Assembly: GCA_965216725.1 (NCBI GenBank)
Contig: CBDCGI010000017.1
Coordinates: 1 to 33,170 of the forward strand
Length of the DNA stretch: 33,170 bases
From: JACZUI01 sp965216725
GTDB lineage: Bacteria > Actinomycetota > Acidimicrobiia > Spongiisociales > ZC4RG35
Direction: 5' to 3'
The position numbers were made by a program, and so were the translations under genes. The notes beneath the pieces were generated by a model. The model did not search any database and had not been told where the DNA came from. It was given only the letters and a program-made list of their open reading frames with translations. Positions 6,825 through 15,775 of the stretch are shown here, piece after piece (position 1 is the stretch's first letter; each line of letters starts with the position of its first letter).

Positions 6825-8473
6825 CAGCCAAGCCCGTCCTTCTCACTGTCGACGACGAGCCCGAAGTCCTGCGTGCGGTCCAGCGTGATCTTCGCTCGAA
6901 GTACGCCTCTGACTATCGGGTGGTGGGGGCCGGGAGTGGTGACGAGGCGATCGAGGTCATCCGCGAGCTCGCCCAACGCGATGCTCCCCTGGCGCTGATC
7001 CTCGCCGACCAGCGCATGCCCGGGGTGACCGGAGTCGACGTTCTCAAGGCGTCTCTGGGGTCGTTTCCGAATGCGAAAAAGGCTCTGCTGACTGCCTACG
7101 CCGACACCGAAGCCGCGATATCGGCGATCAACGATGTCGGGCTCGACCACTACATCATGAAGCCATGGGACCCTCCCGAAGAGATCTTGTTCCCGGTCAT
7201 CGACGATCTGCTCAGCGATTGGCTCGCCGGTTACCGGCCGTCCTTCGAGGGTCTTCGCGTCGTCGGTCCCTCCTGGTCCCGCGAGACCCACGAACTGAAG
7301 GCTTTCCTCACCCGCAACCAAATCCCTTACCGCTCGGTGGACATCGAGAACGACTCCCTTGGCCAGACGCTGATCTCAGACGCCGGGCTCGAACCGAGCG
7401 ACCTGCCCGCCGTGCTTTTCCCGGACTCCGACCCACTGGCCCGCCCCTCCCCCGAAGCCGTAGCCGAACGGGTCGGCCTGCATACCCACGCCAGATCACC
7501 CGCCTATGACCTGGTGGTGGTCGGCGGCGGCCCGGCAGGGCTGGCGGCGTCGGTGTACGGATCTTCCGAAGGTCTGTCCACCCTCCTGGTGGAACAGGAA
7601 GCGCCGGGCGGTCAGGCCGGCCAGAGCTCACGTATCGAGAACTACCTGGGCTTTCCCAAAGGAATCAGCGGGGCCGACCTCGCCAGACGCGCCGTCACCC
7701 AAGCCAGCCGACTCGGGGCTGAGCTCCTGGTGCCGGCAGAGGTGACCGGGATAGAGAGGAAGGACCCCTTCCGCATCGTCGCCCTGAACAATGGGACGGA
7801 AGTCACTGCCCGGGCGGTCGTGGTGACCAGCGGCGTCGCCTATCGCCACCTGTCGGCCGAAGGTGCCGACGAGCTAGCTGGGATGGGCGTCTATTACGGG
7901 ACGTCGCGTGTGGAGGCCAACCAGCATCGTGAAGAGCCGATGTTCGTGGTCGGTGGCGGGAACTCAGCGGGCCAGGGCGCTCTCTTCCTCAGCGGCTTCA
8001 CCGAGTCCGTCACCATTCTCATTCGACGAGAAGACCTGACGGCCACCATGTCCCAATACCTGATAGACGCCATCGACCTGAACGAATCGGTGACGGTCCG
8101 TCCCCAGACCCGCGTCGTGGAGGCGCACGGCGAGTCGAGGCTCGAAGCCATCACCGTCGAAAACCTGGCCGACGGGACCGCGGAACGCGTGGACGCCGGA
8201 GCACTGTTCATATTCATCGGGCAGGCCGCAAACACCGGCTGGTTGACCGGACTGCTGGAGCTTGACGACCGCGGCTTCATCGTCACCGGCTCCGATCTGG
8301 AGCCCAGCATCGGATGGAATGTCGACCGCGATCCGCTGCCCCTGGAAACCAGCGTTCCCGGGATCTTCGCCGCTGGTGACGTTCGCCATGGCTCGATAAA
8401 ACGCGTGGCGAGTGCGACGGGTGAGGGGGCGACGGCGATCCGCTTCGTCCACCAGCACCTCGCCAGCCTCTGA
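6818..8473 (+). CDS. response regulator fused to thioredoxin-reductase-like flavoprotein lacking CxxC
   Basis: The 551-aa product has three parts. Residues 5-135 are a receiver domain with Asp12-Asp13, phospho-acceptor Asp64 (LADQRMPG), Thr92 and Lys115 (KPWD), all intact. Residues 144-222 resemble a thioredoxin/glutaredoxin-like linker domain without cysteines. Residues 228-551 are a thioredoxin-reductase-type flavoprotein with FAD motif GGGPAGLAAS (236-245), NADPH motif GGGNSAGQGA (379-388) and a final FAD motif PGIFAAGDVRHGS. Where thioredoxin reductase has its CATC active site, this protein reads YYGTSRVEA (359-367), so it cannot reduce thioredoxin by the usual route. It may pass electrons to another acceptor or sense NADPH/redox state. 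The GTG start at 6818 overlaps the zinc-finger gene; the stop overlaps the kinase gene ATG by 1 nt. Confidence 0.88.
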   Translation: MVAAKPVLLTVDDEPEVLRAVQRDLRSKYASDYRVVGAGSGDEAIEVIRELAQRDAPLALILADQRMPGVTGVDVLKASLGSFPNAKKALLTAYADTEAAISAINDVGLDHYIMKPWDPPEEILFPVIDDLLSDWLAGYRPSFEGLRVVGPSWSRETHELKAFLTRNQIPYRSVDIENDSLGQTLISDAGLEPSDLPAVLFPDSDPLARPSPEAVAERVGLHTHARSPAYDLVVVGGGPAGLAASVYGSSEGLSTLLVEQEAPGGQAGQSSRIENYLGFPKGISGADLARRAVTQASRLGAELLVPAEVTGIERKDPFRIVALNNGTEVTARAVVVTSGVAYRHLSAEGADELAGMGVYYGTSRVEANQHREEPMFVVGGGNSAGQGALFLSGFTESVTILIRREDLTATMSQYLIDAIDLNESVTVRPQTRVVEAHGESRLEAITVENLADGTAERVDAGALFIFIGQAANTGWLTGLLELDDRGFIVTGSDLEPSIGWNVDRDPLPLETSVPGIFAAGDVRHGSIKRVASATGEGATAIRFVHQHLASL

Positions 8474-9837
8474 TGTCAATCGCCGACTCTCTGGAGAACC
8501 TCCCCTATTTCGACGGGCTCGACCGCTCGGTTGTGGAGGCCGTGGGATCGGTCTCGAAACGACTCACGGTGCATCCGGAGACAGTCCTCATCGATGAGGG
8601 GTCTGTTGCCGACGAGATGTACGTCATCGTGGACGGGCAGCTCGAGGTGACCAAGGCCAGCCAGGGACGCGACGTCGTTTTGGCCACGTTGGGACCCGGC
8701 GATGTAGTCGGTGAGATGGCGATGCTGGACGGTTCGAAACGTACTGCAACCGTCACCGCCGTCGTTCCTACTGATCTCATCTGCGTGCCACAGGAAGCGC
8801 TGGAGGACCTGCTCCGCGACCCGGGCTTGGTAAGACGAATGATCAGGACCGTCACATCTCGTCTGCGGGACATCGAGGACACGCTCCGCCATGAGGAGCG
8901 AATGTCCGCGCTGGGTCGCATGGCCGCCCAGCTGATGCATGAGTTGAACAACCCGGCAGCCGCAGTCGGCCGCTCGGCCAAGGCGCTGGGCGACGTCTAC
9001 CGGAGGCTGGGGGTGGCTGCCATGGCCTTGGCCGAAGCGGAGGTTCGGGTAACCGGGCGTCTCGAGCCTCCGGACCCGCTGGCAGAGCTCGACGCCATGG
9101 GTCGCGCCGAAGCCGAAGACACGGTCGCCGATTGGCTGGAAGGGATGGCGATCGAAGAGCCGTGGGACCTGGCTCCGGCGTTGGTGAGTGACGGATGGTC
9201 TCTCGACTCTCTGAAAGGGTCTGCGGATGGGCTCACTGAGGAGCAAACCCGGGCGCTGGTCGAGTGGATCGGCCTGCGATGTCTCGCCTCCCAACTGATC
9301 GCGGAGCTGGGTGTAGGTGCCGGAAGGATCTCGGAGCTGGTGCGGGTGGTCAAAGACTATTCGTATCTAGACCAAGCACCCATTCAAGTCATCGACCCGA
9401 CGTCGGGCATCGAGGACACCTTGATCCTCCTTCGCCACAAGTTGCGCGACATCGAGGTGACCAAGCAGTTCGAGCCGAACCTCGGGCCCGTGGAAGTCTC
9501 CGGCAGGGACCTCAACCAGGTGTGGACCAACCTCATCGACAACGCTGCCGACGCGATGGACGGCAAAGGTCGGCTCGCCATTACGGCACGCAACGAAGAC
9601 GAAGATGTGGTGGTGCAGGTGACCGACTCCGGTGAAGGCATCCAGCCCGAAATCGCCGAAAAGCTCTTCGACCCATTCTTCACCACTAAAGAGCCTGGCA
9701 AAGGGACCGGCCTCGGTCTCCACACCGTCCACACCATCGTCGCCCGGGCGGGGGGTTCGATATCGGCTGAATCCGACGAGACCGGCACCACATTCACGGT
9801 TCGCCTCCCGCGGGCCGAGCAGTCCGTCGACGCCTAG
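8473..9837 (+). CDS. cyclic-nucleotide-binding sensor histidine kinase
   Basis: The 454-aa soluble protein starts with a CRP-like cyclic-nucleotide-binding domain (about residues 10-125). It has a well-preserved phosphate-binding cassette, GEMAMLDGSKRTATVTA, including the Glu81 and Arg90 expected to hold cAMP/cGMP. The kinase follows: H-box with phospho-acceptor His156 (LMHELNNPAAAV), a long helical insert, N-box DLNQVWTNLIDNAADAM near residue 352, and ATP-lid motifs DSGEGI, DPFFTTKEPGKGTGLGL. No membrane segment is seen, so it reads a cytosolic signal. Its obvious partner is the receiver of the flavoprotein gene, whose stop codon its ATG overlaps. Together with the zinc finger the three genes form one transcription unit. 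Confidence 0.9.
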   Translation: MSIADSLENLPYFDGLDRSVVEAVGSVSKRLTVHPETVLIDEGSVADEMYVIVDGQLEVTKASQGRDVVLATLGPGDVVGEMAMLDGSKRTATVTAVVPTDLICVPQEALEDLLRDPGLVRRMIRTVTSRLRDIEDTLRHEERMSALGRMAAQLMHELNNPAAAVGRSAKALGDVYRRLGVAAMALAEAEVRVTGRLEPPDPLAELDAMGRAEAEDTVADWLEGMAIEEPWDLAPALVSDGWSLDSLKGSADGLTEEQTRALVEWIGLRCLASQLIAELGVGAGRISELVRVVKDYSYLDQAPIQVIDPTSGIEDTLILLRHKLRDIEVTKQFEPNLGPVEVSGRDLNQVWTNLIDNAADAMDGKGRLAITARNEDEDVVVQVTDSGEGIQPEIAEKLFDPFFTTKEPGKGTGLGLHTVHTIVARAGGSISAESDETGTTFTVRLPRAEQSVDA

Positions 9838-9843
9838 TGAATG

Positions 9844-10698
9844 TCAGGGTCTGCGGAAGCTGGATCCGGCCCTCACGACCATCACATCGCACGGTGCCCT
9901 GCCCACGAGGCCCTCGGCGACGGTTCCCATCAAGACCATCCTGGTGGCGGATGCTCCCCTCGCTGAAACCATCACCAAATCTGCGTTCCGCCTCCTGACC
10001 ACTTCCTCCACTGTTTCGGTCGGGGGCCCATCGACCACGAGAGTACGGAGCCCGTTGTCCCAGTCGGCGACAAACTCGTCCATCCGGTCCCTCGCCGCGA
10101 GAAGCCTCGATTCCCTGGAAGCTTGGACCTCTTCGGTGAAGAGACCCGCGTCAGCAAGAAGAGCATCAAACCGTGAGGGCAGGGAGAACATGACTGTGAT
10201 CTCAGCATCGGGGAAGAGATCCCGCGCCCGATCCACCGTGAGTCGGGAGGCCTCCGAGAAGTCGACGGCCGCAATGATCCGACGGTAGGGCACTCGTGGC
10301 TGACGACGGACGATCAGAGCATCAGTGACCGACATCCGGGCCACTCGCCTCGAGACGGGCCCCACCCCAAAGGCGTCCACAGAGGAGGAGCCGACGACGA
10401 CGAGATCAGCCTTCTTCGCCCGTGCCACGAGATCCCACGACGGAGAGCCGCGAGGGACTTCGAGGCTCACATTGGCCTGAGTCCGATCGCCAACCCACTT
10501 CTGGAGTCGTTCCGCCTCCTCGATCTGGTGATTGCGAAGGAGGCGAGCGAGATCGGTATCGATCATTGCCTCGCCAACTGGCTCCAGGACGTGGACGAGT
10601 TGCAGATCCGCATCACACGAGCCGGCAATCATCCCGGCTCTGTCGGCTACGCGTCGACCCATCACGGTCAGGTCGACACCGGCGACAATCGCCCGCAA
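9844..10698 (-). CDS. universal stress protein with two Usp domains
   Basis: The 284-aa product contains two tandem UspA domains. The first runs from LRAIVAGVDLTVMGRRVADRAG to the nucleotide-loop VVVGSSSVDAFGVGPVSRRVARM. The second runs from YRRIIAAVDFSEASRLTVDRA to VSARGASATRMVLMGTVAEGLV. Usp proteins bind ATP and help survival under stress or starvation; tandem forms are common in Actinobacteria. The open frame extends to 10788 inside aat, but the TTG at 10698 is preceded by GGAGGAG at 5 nt spacing and begins right at the domain, so I chose it. It lies 32 nt downstream of aat on the same strand and converges with the histidine kinase gene, whose stop is 6 nt away. Confidence 0.85.
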   Translation of the reverse strand: MRAIVAGVDLTVMGRRVADRAGMIAGSCDADLQLVHVLEPVGEAMIDTDLARLLRNHQIEEAERLQKWVGDRTQANVSLEVPRGSPSWDLVARAKKADLVVVGSSSVDAFGVGPVSRRVARMSVTDALIVRRQPRVPYRRIIAAVDFSEASRLTVDRARDLFPDAEITVMFSLPSRFDALLADAGLFTEEVQASRESRLLAARDRMDEFVADWDNGLRTLVVDGPPTETVEEVVRRRNADLVMVSARGASATRMVLMGTVAEGLVGRAPCDVMVVRAGSSFRRP

Positions 10699-10730
10699 GA
10701 ACTCCTCCGTCAGAAGACGCGGCGCGGACT

Positions 10731-11408
10731 CTAACGACCTTCCTCTCCGCCTGCCTCTGCGAAGGGGTCCGGTCCTTCGAGAGCCCACGGCAGCCTTTCG
10801 AGATACGCCTCACGACCGATGATCACGGCGCCAAGAGAAGTCAGATGAGGAGTGGCCCACTGGATGTCGAGGAGCCGAGCACCGCCCTCGTTCAGAGTCA
10901 CGACGAGATGCACCAACGCAACTTTCGATGCGTCCCGCATACGGTGGAACATGGATTCGCCGGCGAACAGGCCCCCAATTGCGACGCCGTAGAGGCCGCC
11001 CGCCAAAGCGCCGTCGCTGTCCCAAACCTCCACCGAATGCGCCCAACCGAGACGGTACAACTGGATGTAGGTCTCGACGAAGTCGTCGGTTATCCACCCG
11101 CCAGGGCGCTGCGGGTCTGCGCACCCCCGGATAACGCCTTCGAAGTCAGAGTCGACTGAGACCTGAAACCGTCGGGTGGCCCTGCGAAGTGACTTGGAGA
11201 TGTGAAGTCCGTCGAGCGGCAGAATTGCTCGTTCTACCGGCGACCACCAGCCAAGACGTCCGTCCCGCAGGTTCATCGGGAACAGTCCTTGCCTGTACGC
11301 CGACAGAACGGTTGCGGGCTGCAGGTCGGCGCCGACCGCAACGACATCGTCGTTGGCATCCCGGGGATCAGGAAACCTCACCCTGGCTCCCAATGGCTCA
11401 ATCGGCAT
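10731..11408 (-). CDS. aat: leucyl/phenylalanyl-tRNA-protein transferase
   Basis: The 225-aa protein matches the L/F-transferase family over its length. It opens with FPDPRDANDDVVAVGADLQPATVLSAYRQGLFPMN, then WWSPVERAILPLDGLHISKSLRR, the core AHSVEVWDSDGALAGGLYGVAIGGLFAGESMFHR, and the end DIQWATPHLTSLGAVIIGREAYLERL. The enzyme adds Leu or Phe to proteins with N-terminal Arg or Lys, marking them for ClpS/ClpAP degradation in the N-degron pathway. The ATG at 11408 is 48 nt from the divergent MDR gene. The Usp gene follows closely and may be co-transcribed. Confidence 0.93.
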   Translation of the reverse strand: MPIEPLGARVRFPDPRDANDDVVAVGADLQPATVLSAYRQGLFPMNLRDGRLGWWSPVERAILPLDGLHISKSLRRATRRFQVSVDSDFEGVIRGCADPQRPGGWITDDFVETYIQLYRLGWAHSVEVWDSDGALAGGLYGVAIGGLFAGESMFHRMRDASKVALVHLVVTLNEGGARLLDIQWATPHLTSLGAVIIGREAYLERLPWALEGPDPFAEAGGEEGR

Positions 11409-11444
11409 GAGACGATTCTTCCACGCTCCCTCGCCGGCTGTCCG

Positions 11445-11450
11445 TAGTCT
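11445..11450 (+). promoter_or_regulatory. -10 box (TAGTCT) of the leaderless MDR gene
   Basis: TAGTCT is separated by six bases (TTCCGC) from the ATG at 11457, the leaderless promoter layout. No ribosome-binding site lies between. The box sits in the 48-nt gap to the divergent aat gene. Confidence 0.5.
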
Positions 11451-11456
11451 TTCCGC

Positions 11457-12422
11457 ATGCGTGCCCTGGTCTGCAACAGCTACGACGGCCTAGAAGCCCT
11501 GGAGGTGGCCGAGTTGCCGACGCCTGTCCCGGGCAATCAGGAGGTCTTGATCGAAGTCGAGGCGGCGACCGTCAACTTCGCGGACGTTCTCATGGTCTCG
11601 GGTTTGTATCAGATGCGGCCTGAGACTCCTTTCGCTCCCGGTTCCGAGCTGGCGGGAACCGTCGTGGAATCAAAGGCAAGCGGCTTCGCCGCAGGTGACA
11701 GAGTGGCCGCCTTCACCCCACATGGGGCGATGGCAGAGTTGGTCGCGGTGCCCGAAGTCGGTGTGATCCACGTTCCGGCCCCTATCCCGACGGACGTGGC
11801 TGCAACGATCCCCATCGCCTACGGAACTTCCTATCACGCATTGGTCGACCGTGCCCACCTTCAACCGGGCGAGACGCTTCTGGTGCTCGGGGCAGCCGGC
11901 GGGGTGGGCACGGCTGCCGTCCAGATCGGCAAGGTCCTGGGAGCCAACGTCATCGCTGCAGTCTCCTCCGACGAGAAAGCAGTGGCTGTCTCCGAGGCGG
12001 GGGCGGATCACGTCATTCGTTACGACCAGGTTTCGTTGCGCGACGGGATAAAGGCCATCGCCGGAGACGGGGTCGACGTGGTCTACGACGCCGTGGGAGG
12101 CGACGCCACAGAGGCGGCGCTTAGGTCTACCAGGTGGAACGGCCGCCTGCTTGTCGTTGGGTTTGCCTCTGGCGACATCCCCTCGATCCCTCTCAACCTC
12201 ACCCTGGTCAAAGGAAACTCGATTGTCGGAGTGTTTTGGGGTCGCTTCGCGATGGAGGAGCCCGAGCGATACGCGTCCAACAACCGTCACGTATTCGAAA
12301 TGGTTGCCGAGGGCAGCCTCCGCCCTCGCCTGCAACGCACATTCCCTCTCGACGACGCCGTGGATGCGATGAAATGGGTCGCCGACAGGCGGGCTATCGG
12401 CCGGGTAGTGGTCGTCCCATGA
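11457..12422 (+). CDS. zinc-free MDR-family NADPH:quinone oxidoreductase-like protein
   Basis: The 321-aa product has the medium-chain dehydrogenase layout: a GroES-like N-terminal half (VPGNQEVLIEVEAATVNFADVLMVSGLYQMRPETPFAPG) and a Rossmann half with the cofactor loop VLGAAGGVGTAAVQIGKVLGA. It lacks the zinc-binding cysteines of alcohol dehydrogenases, which places it with quinone reductase / zeta-crystallin-like or enoyl-reductase-like members. These reduce quinones or alpha,beta-unsaturated carbonyls with NADPH; the substrate is not readable. It is the first gene of a plus-strand run: its stop codon overlaps the following flavoprotein ATG by 4 nt (ATGA), so the two are translationally coupled. 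Confidence 0.88.
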   Translation: MRALVCNSYDGLEALEVAELPTPVPGNQEVLIEVEAATVNFADVLMVSGLYQMRPETPFAPGSELAGTVVESKASGFAAGDRVAAFTPHGAMAELVAVPEVGVIHVPAPIPTDVAATIPIAYGTSYHALVDRAHLQPGETLLVLGAAGGVGTAAVQIGKVLGANVIAAVSSDEKAVAVSEAGADHVIRYDQVSLRDGIKAIAGDGVDVVYDAVGGDATEAALRSTRWNGRLLVVGFASGDIPSIPLNLTLVKGNSIVGVFWGRFAMEEPERYASNNRHVFEMVAEGSLRPRLQRTFPLDDAVDAMKWVADRRAIGRVVVVP

Positions 12423-13534
12423 AGCGGGCGGTCGTCATCGGGGGCGGGATCGCCGGAGTGGCTGCGGGGGCCTACCTGTCCGAATCATGTCACGTGACTC
12501 TTCTCGAAGCAGAATCGAGTCTCGCCTACCACACAACGGGTCGGTCGGCTGCGACCTTCTTGATCAACTACGGCGGCGCCTCGGCGCGTCCGCTGGCCGC
12601 GGCCAGCCTCCCCTATTTCGAGAAGGACGATTCCCCCTTTCTGGATGCGCCTTTGCTTTCGCACCGAGGTGTCATGTGGATCTCCGATGTCTCCGAGCAG
12701 CCCCACCTCGAAGAGGTGGCCGATGCAGGCCGGACCTCGGGTGCGGGCTCTCAGGCAATCGAGCTCGCCGAGGCGTTGGCGTTGGTCCCTGCTCTCAACC
12801 CGGAATTCGTCACTGCCGCGATTTACGAGCCGGTCGCCTCGGATATCGATGTTGCCGGGTTGCACCAGGCCTTTGTGCGGACGATCAGGCACAACGACTC
12901 CGAGGTCCGAGTCGCCACGCCGGTGACCAGCCTGTCACCAATTGGCGGGGCGTGGCAGGTGGTCACAGGTGAGGAGACCATCATCTGCGACGTCGTCATC
13001 AACGCGGCCGGCGCCTGGGGAGATGTCGTGGCGGGTCTCGCCGGTGTTCCCCCCGTGGGGTTGACACCGATGCGGCGCACCGCATTCATGGTCCCCGGGG
13101 ACGACTCCTACTCGAAGTGGCCCCTGGTGGTGGATATCGGGGAACGCTTCTACTTCCGTCCTGACGGTGTTCAACTCTTGTGCTCGCTTGCCGAAGAGGT
13201 GCCTGACATTCCGGGCGATCCGAAGCCGCGGATGGAAGACGTGGCGTTGGCTATCGAGCGGATCAACCAGGCAACGACCCTCGGGATCAGAACGGTGAAC
13301 TCCGAGTGGACCGGCCTTCGCACATTTGCACCAGACCGGCATCTGGTCATCGGCGAAGAGCCGACTGTGCCCGGCTTCTTCTGGCTGGTCGGCCAAGGCG
13401 GGATGGGCATTGCCACCGCACCCGCCTACGGCGAGCTGATCGCGTCCATGGTCAATGAGGCCCCCACTCCCCAGACTCTTCTCCAGGCAGGAGTTCAGCC
13501 CGAGTTGACTCACCCCTCGCGGTTCCGGGATTGA
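12419..13534 (+). CDS. DAO-family FAD-dependent oxidoreductase (amino-acid/amine oxidase-like)
   Basis: The 371-aa protein begins directly with the FAD-binding motif VVIGGGIAGVAAGAYL (residues 5-20), and an acidic residue at the end of strand 2 (LLEAE). The DAO superfamily fold is further shown by TTGRSAATFLINYGG, VVINAAGAWGDVVAGLAG (second FAD contact) and the C-terminal FWLVGQGGMGIATAPAYGELI. Such enzymes oxidise D-amino acids, glycine, sarcosine or similar secondary amines; the glycine/D-amino-acid type is most like this one, but substrate is unassigned. The open frame extends upstream inside the MDR gene; the ATG at 12419 was chosen because it sits exactly at the domain start and overlaps the previous stop by 4 nt. 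Confidence 0.85.
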   Translation: MKRAVVIGGGIAGVAAGAYLSESCHVTLLEAESSLAYHTTGRSAATFLINYGGASARPLAAASLPYFEKDDSPFLDAPLLSHRGVMWISDVSEQPHLEEVADAGRTSGAGSQAIELAEALALVPALNPEFVTAAIYEPVASDIDVAGLHQAFVRTIRHNDSEVRVATPVTSLSPIGGAWQVVTGEETIICDVVINAAGAWGDVVAGLAGVPPVGLTPMRRTAFMVPGDDSYSKWPLVVDIGERFYFRPDGVQLLCSLAEEVPDIPGDPKPRMEDVALAIERINQATTLGIRTVNSEWTGLRTFAPDRHLVIGEEPTVPGFFWLVGQGGMGIATAPAYGELIASMVNEAPTPQTLLQAGVQPELTHPSRFRD

Positions 13535-13573
13535 TGCGGCCAACGAGACGTATCCTCCGCATCCAATGACCTG

Positions 13574-15761
13574 GTGTCTCTTGTGAAGCCTGTCGTCTCG
13601 GGGGGCGGCTTTCCCGCTATCTGGTACGCCCTCCGCAAGGGACGTGAAGCCGGCGGTGTCTTCAAGCTTTACAAAGCGCTGCGCTCGGCCAATGCCTGTA
13701 AGACCTGTGCGCTGGGGATGGGAGGCCAGGCCGGGGGCATGGTCAACGAGAAAGGCCATTTCCCGGAGGTATGCAAGAAATCCATTCAGGCGATGACGGC
13801 CGACATGGCAGGAGCGGTGCCGCCAGCGTTCTTCAGCGGCGTCGACCTCGAACGGATGAAGCGGCTCACTCCTCGCGAGCTCGAAGCGTTGGGCCGGATC
13901 ACCATGCCGTTGTATGCGGGTCCACTCGAACACCGCTACAGAGAAATCAGCTGGAGCGAAGCCGTGGAGCGGATCGGCGCCAAGCTGAAGACGGTCTCAC
14001 CCCCCGAGACCTTCTTCTACGCCAGCGGGAGGTCGTCGAACGAAGCCGCTTTCATCCTCCAGCTGTTCGCCCGCATGTACGGGACCAACAACGTCAACAA
14101 TTGCTCCTATTACTGCCACCAGGCCTCCGGCGTAGGCCTGGGCACAGTCACCGGATCCGGGACGGCGACGGTGGTCCTCGACGATCTCGAGGGCCTGAGT
14201 CGCGGCGATGTCGTGTTCCTCATCGGCGCCAATCCCGCATCCAACCACCCGCGGATGATGACGACCTTGGCCAACCTCAAGCGCAGAGGAGCCAGGGTCA
14301 TCGTCGTCAACCCGCTCAAGGAAGTCGGCCTGGTCCGATTCAAGGTGCCGTCACAGTTGCGGAGCCTCGTCTTCGGATCGCGCATTGCAGACGTCTACGT
14401 GCAGCCTCATATCGGTGGAGACATCGCATTCCTCTCCGGAGTCGCCAAATCAGTGATTGAAACCGGTCACCACGACGAGAGCTTCGTCGCCAACCACACG
14501 GAAGGATGGGACGAATTCCGGAGACAAATCGAGTCGATGCCGTGGACTCAGATCGTGGATGCCAGCGGTGTCGACAAACAGACCATCGACCTGGTTGCGG
14601 AGACATACGCCTCGGCCCCCAACGCCATCTTCTGTTGGGCAATGGGAATCACCCATCACGCCAACGGGGTGCAAAACGTCCAAGCGATAGCCAACCTTGC
14701 CTTGACACGAGGCATGCTCGGCCGGCCCAACGCCGGGCTACTCCCGCTACGCGGCCATTCCAACGTTCAGGGAGTGGGGAGCGTCGGTGTCACACCCGGG
14801 CTCAAGAGCGCAGTCATCAACGCTCTCCAAGCTGAATACGGACCTCTCCCTACCGACGAGGGCCTTGACACCATGCAATGCATGATTCGCGCCGAAGAGG
14901 GAGCTGTTCGGTTTGCCTTTTGCCTCGGTGGCAACCTCTACGGAGCGAATCCCGACTCGCAATACGCAGCCAGGGCCCTCTCCAACATCGACATGGTCGT
15001 ATACCTGTCGACCACCCTGAACACCGGCCACGCGTGGGGCCGTGGCCGCGAGACGATCATCCTCCCGGTTCTTGCTCGCGACGAAGAGCCCCAGCCCACC
15101 ACTCAGGAGTCGATGTTCAACTACGTCCGACTCTCCGATGGAGGGCCCTCCAGGCATCAGGGGCCTAGAGCCGAGGTCGCGGTGATCGCAGATGTAGCCG
15201 AACGGGTTCTGGGCGATGGACCGCTCGACTGGGCTTCCATGCGGAACTACGGGCGGATAAGGGAGGCCATTGCGAAGTTCATCCCCGGCTACGGCCAGAT
15301 AGGGGCCATCGACCAAACCAAGAAGGAGTTCCACATCGAAGGACGCACCTTTCATGCGCCTCGTTTCAATACCGGGTCCGGACGGGCGAACTTTCACGCG
15401 CTCGCCCTGCCGGTTCTCGCCGGCGCCGACGGCCAGCTGAGATTGATGACCGTTCGCAGTGAAGGGCAGTTCAACACCGTCGTCTACGAGGAGGAGGATC
15501 TCTACCGGGGACAGAATCGACGCGACGTGATCATGATGAACGCAGGCGACATTGGCCAGATGGGGCTGGCCGTCGACCAACCCGTCACGGTCGTCGCAAA
15601 GTCGGGAAAGCTCGAGGACGTCCTGGTTCGACCGATCGACATCCCAGCGGGCAATGCGGTCATGTACTACCCCGAGGCCAACCGCCTCATCGACCGCAGC
15701 TGTCGATCCGGCGTCCAAGACGCCAGCCTTCAAATCCACCTTGGTGACGATCGAGGCCTGA
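13574..15761 (+). CDS. FdhF/YdeP-family molybdopterin oxidoreductase (formate dehydrogenase-like), frameshift near 3' end
   Basis: The deduced product is about 728 aa. The N-terminal cysteines (ACKTCALGMGGQAGGMVNE...VCKK) stand where the family has its Fe-S/cofactor region. Next come the molybdopterin-binding segments YASGRSSNEAAFILQLFARMYGTNNVNNCSYYCHQASGVGL, LIGANPASNHPRMM and GRPNAGLLPLRGHSNVQGVGSVGV, and a C-terminal cofactor-clamp domain. This is the YdeP/FdhF-like group, whose substrate is mostly unproven; formate oxidation is one option. After ...YYPEANRLIDR (to 15697) the same frame loses similarity. Removing the A at 15698 gives AVDPASKTPAFKSTLVTIEA and a stop at 15759-15761, the family's normal end. 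The unshifted frame runs on to 16078 across the antisense of the next gene and is artefactual. GTG at 13574 is the likeliest start; TATCCT at 13551-13556 may be its -10 box. Confidence 0.85.
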
Positions 15762-15775
15762 TCGGAGCTATTGCC

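Noticed and set aside
12935..13933. 332-residue minus-strand frame across the DAO and molybdoenzyme genes
   Set aside because: Antisense to two clear genes and without family features.
14747..15739. 330-residue minus-strand frame inside the molybdopterin oxidoreductase
   Set aside because: No recognisable motifs; it is antisense to conserved coding sequence and has no start context.
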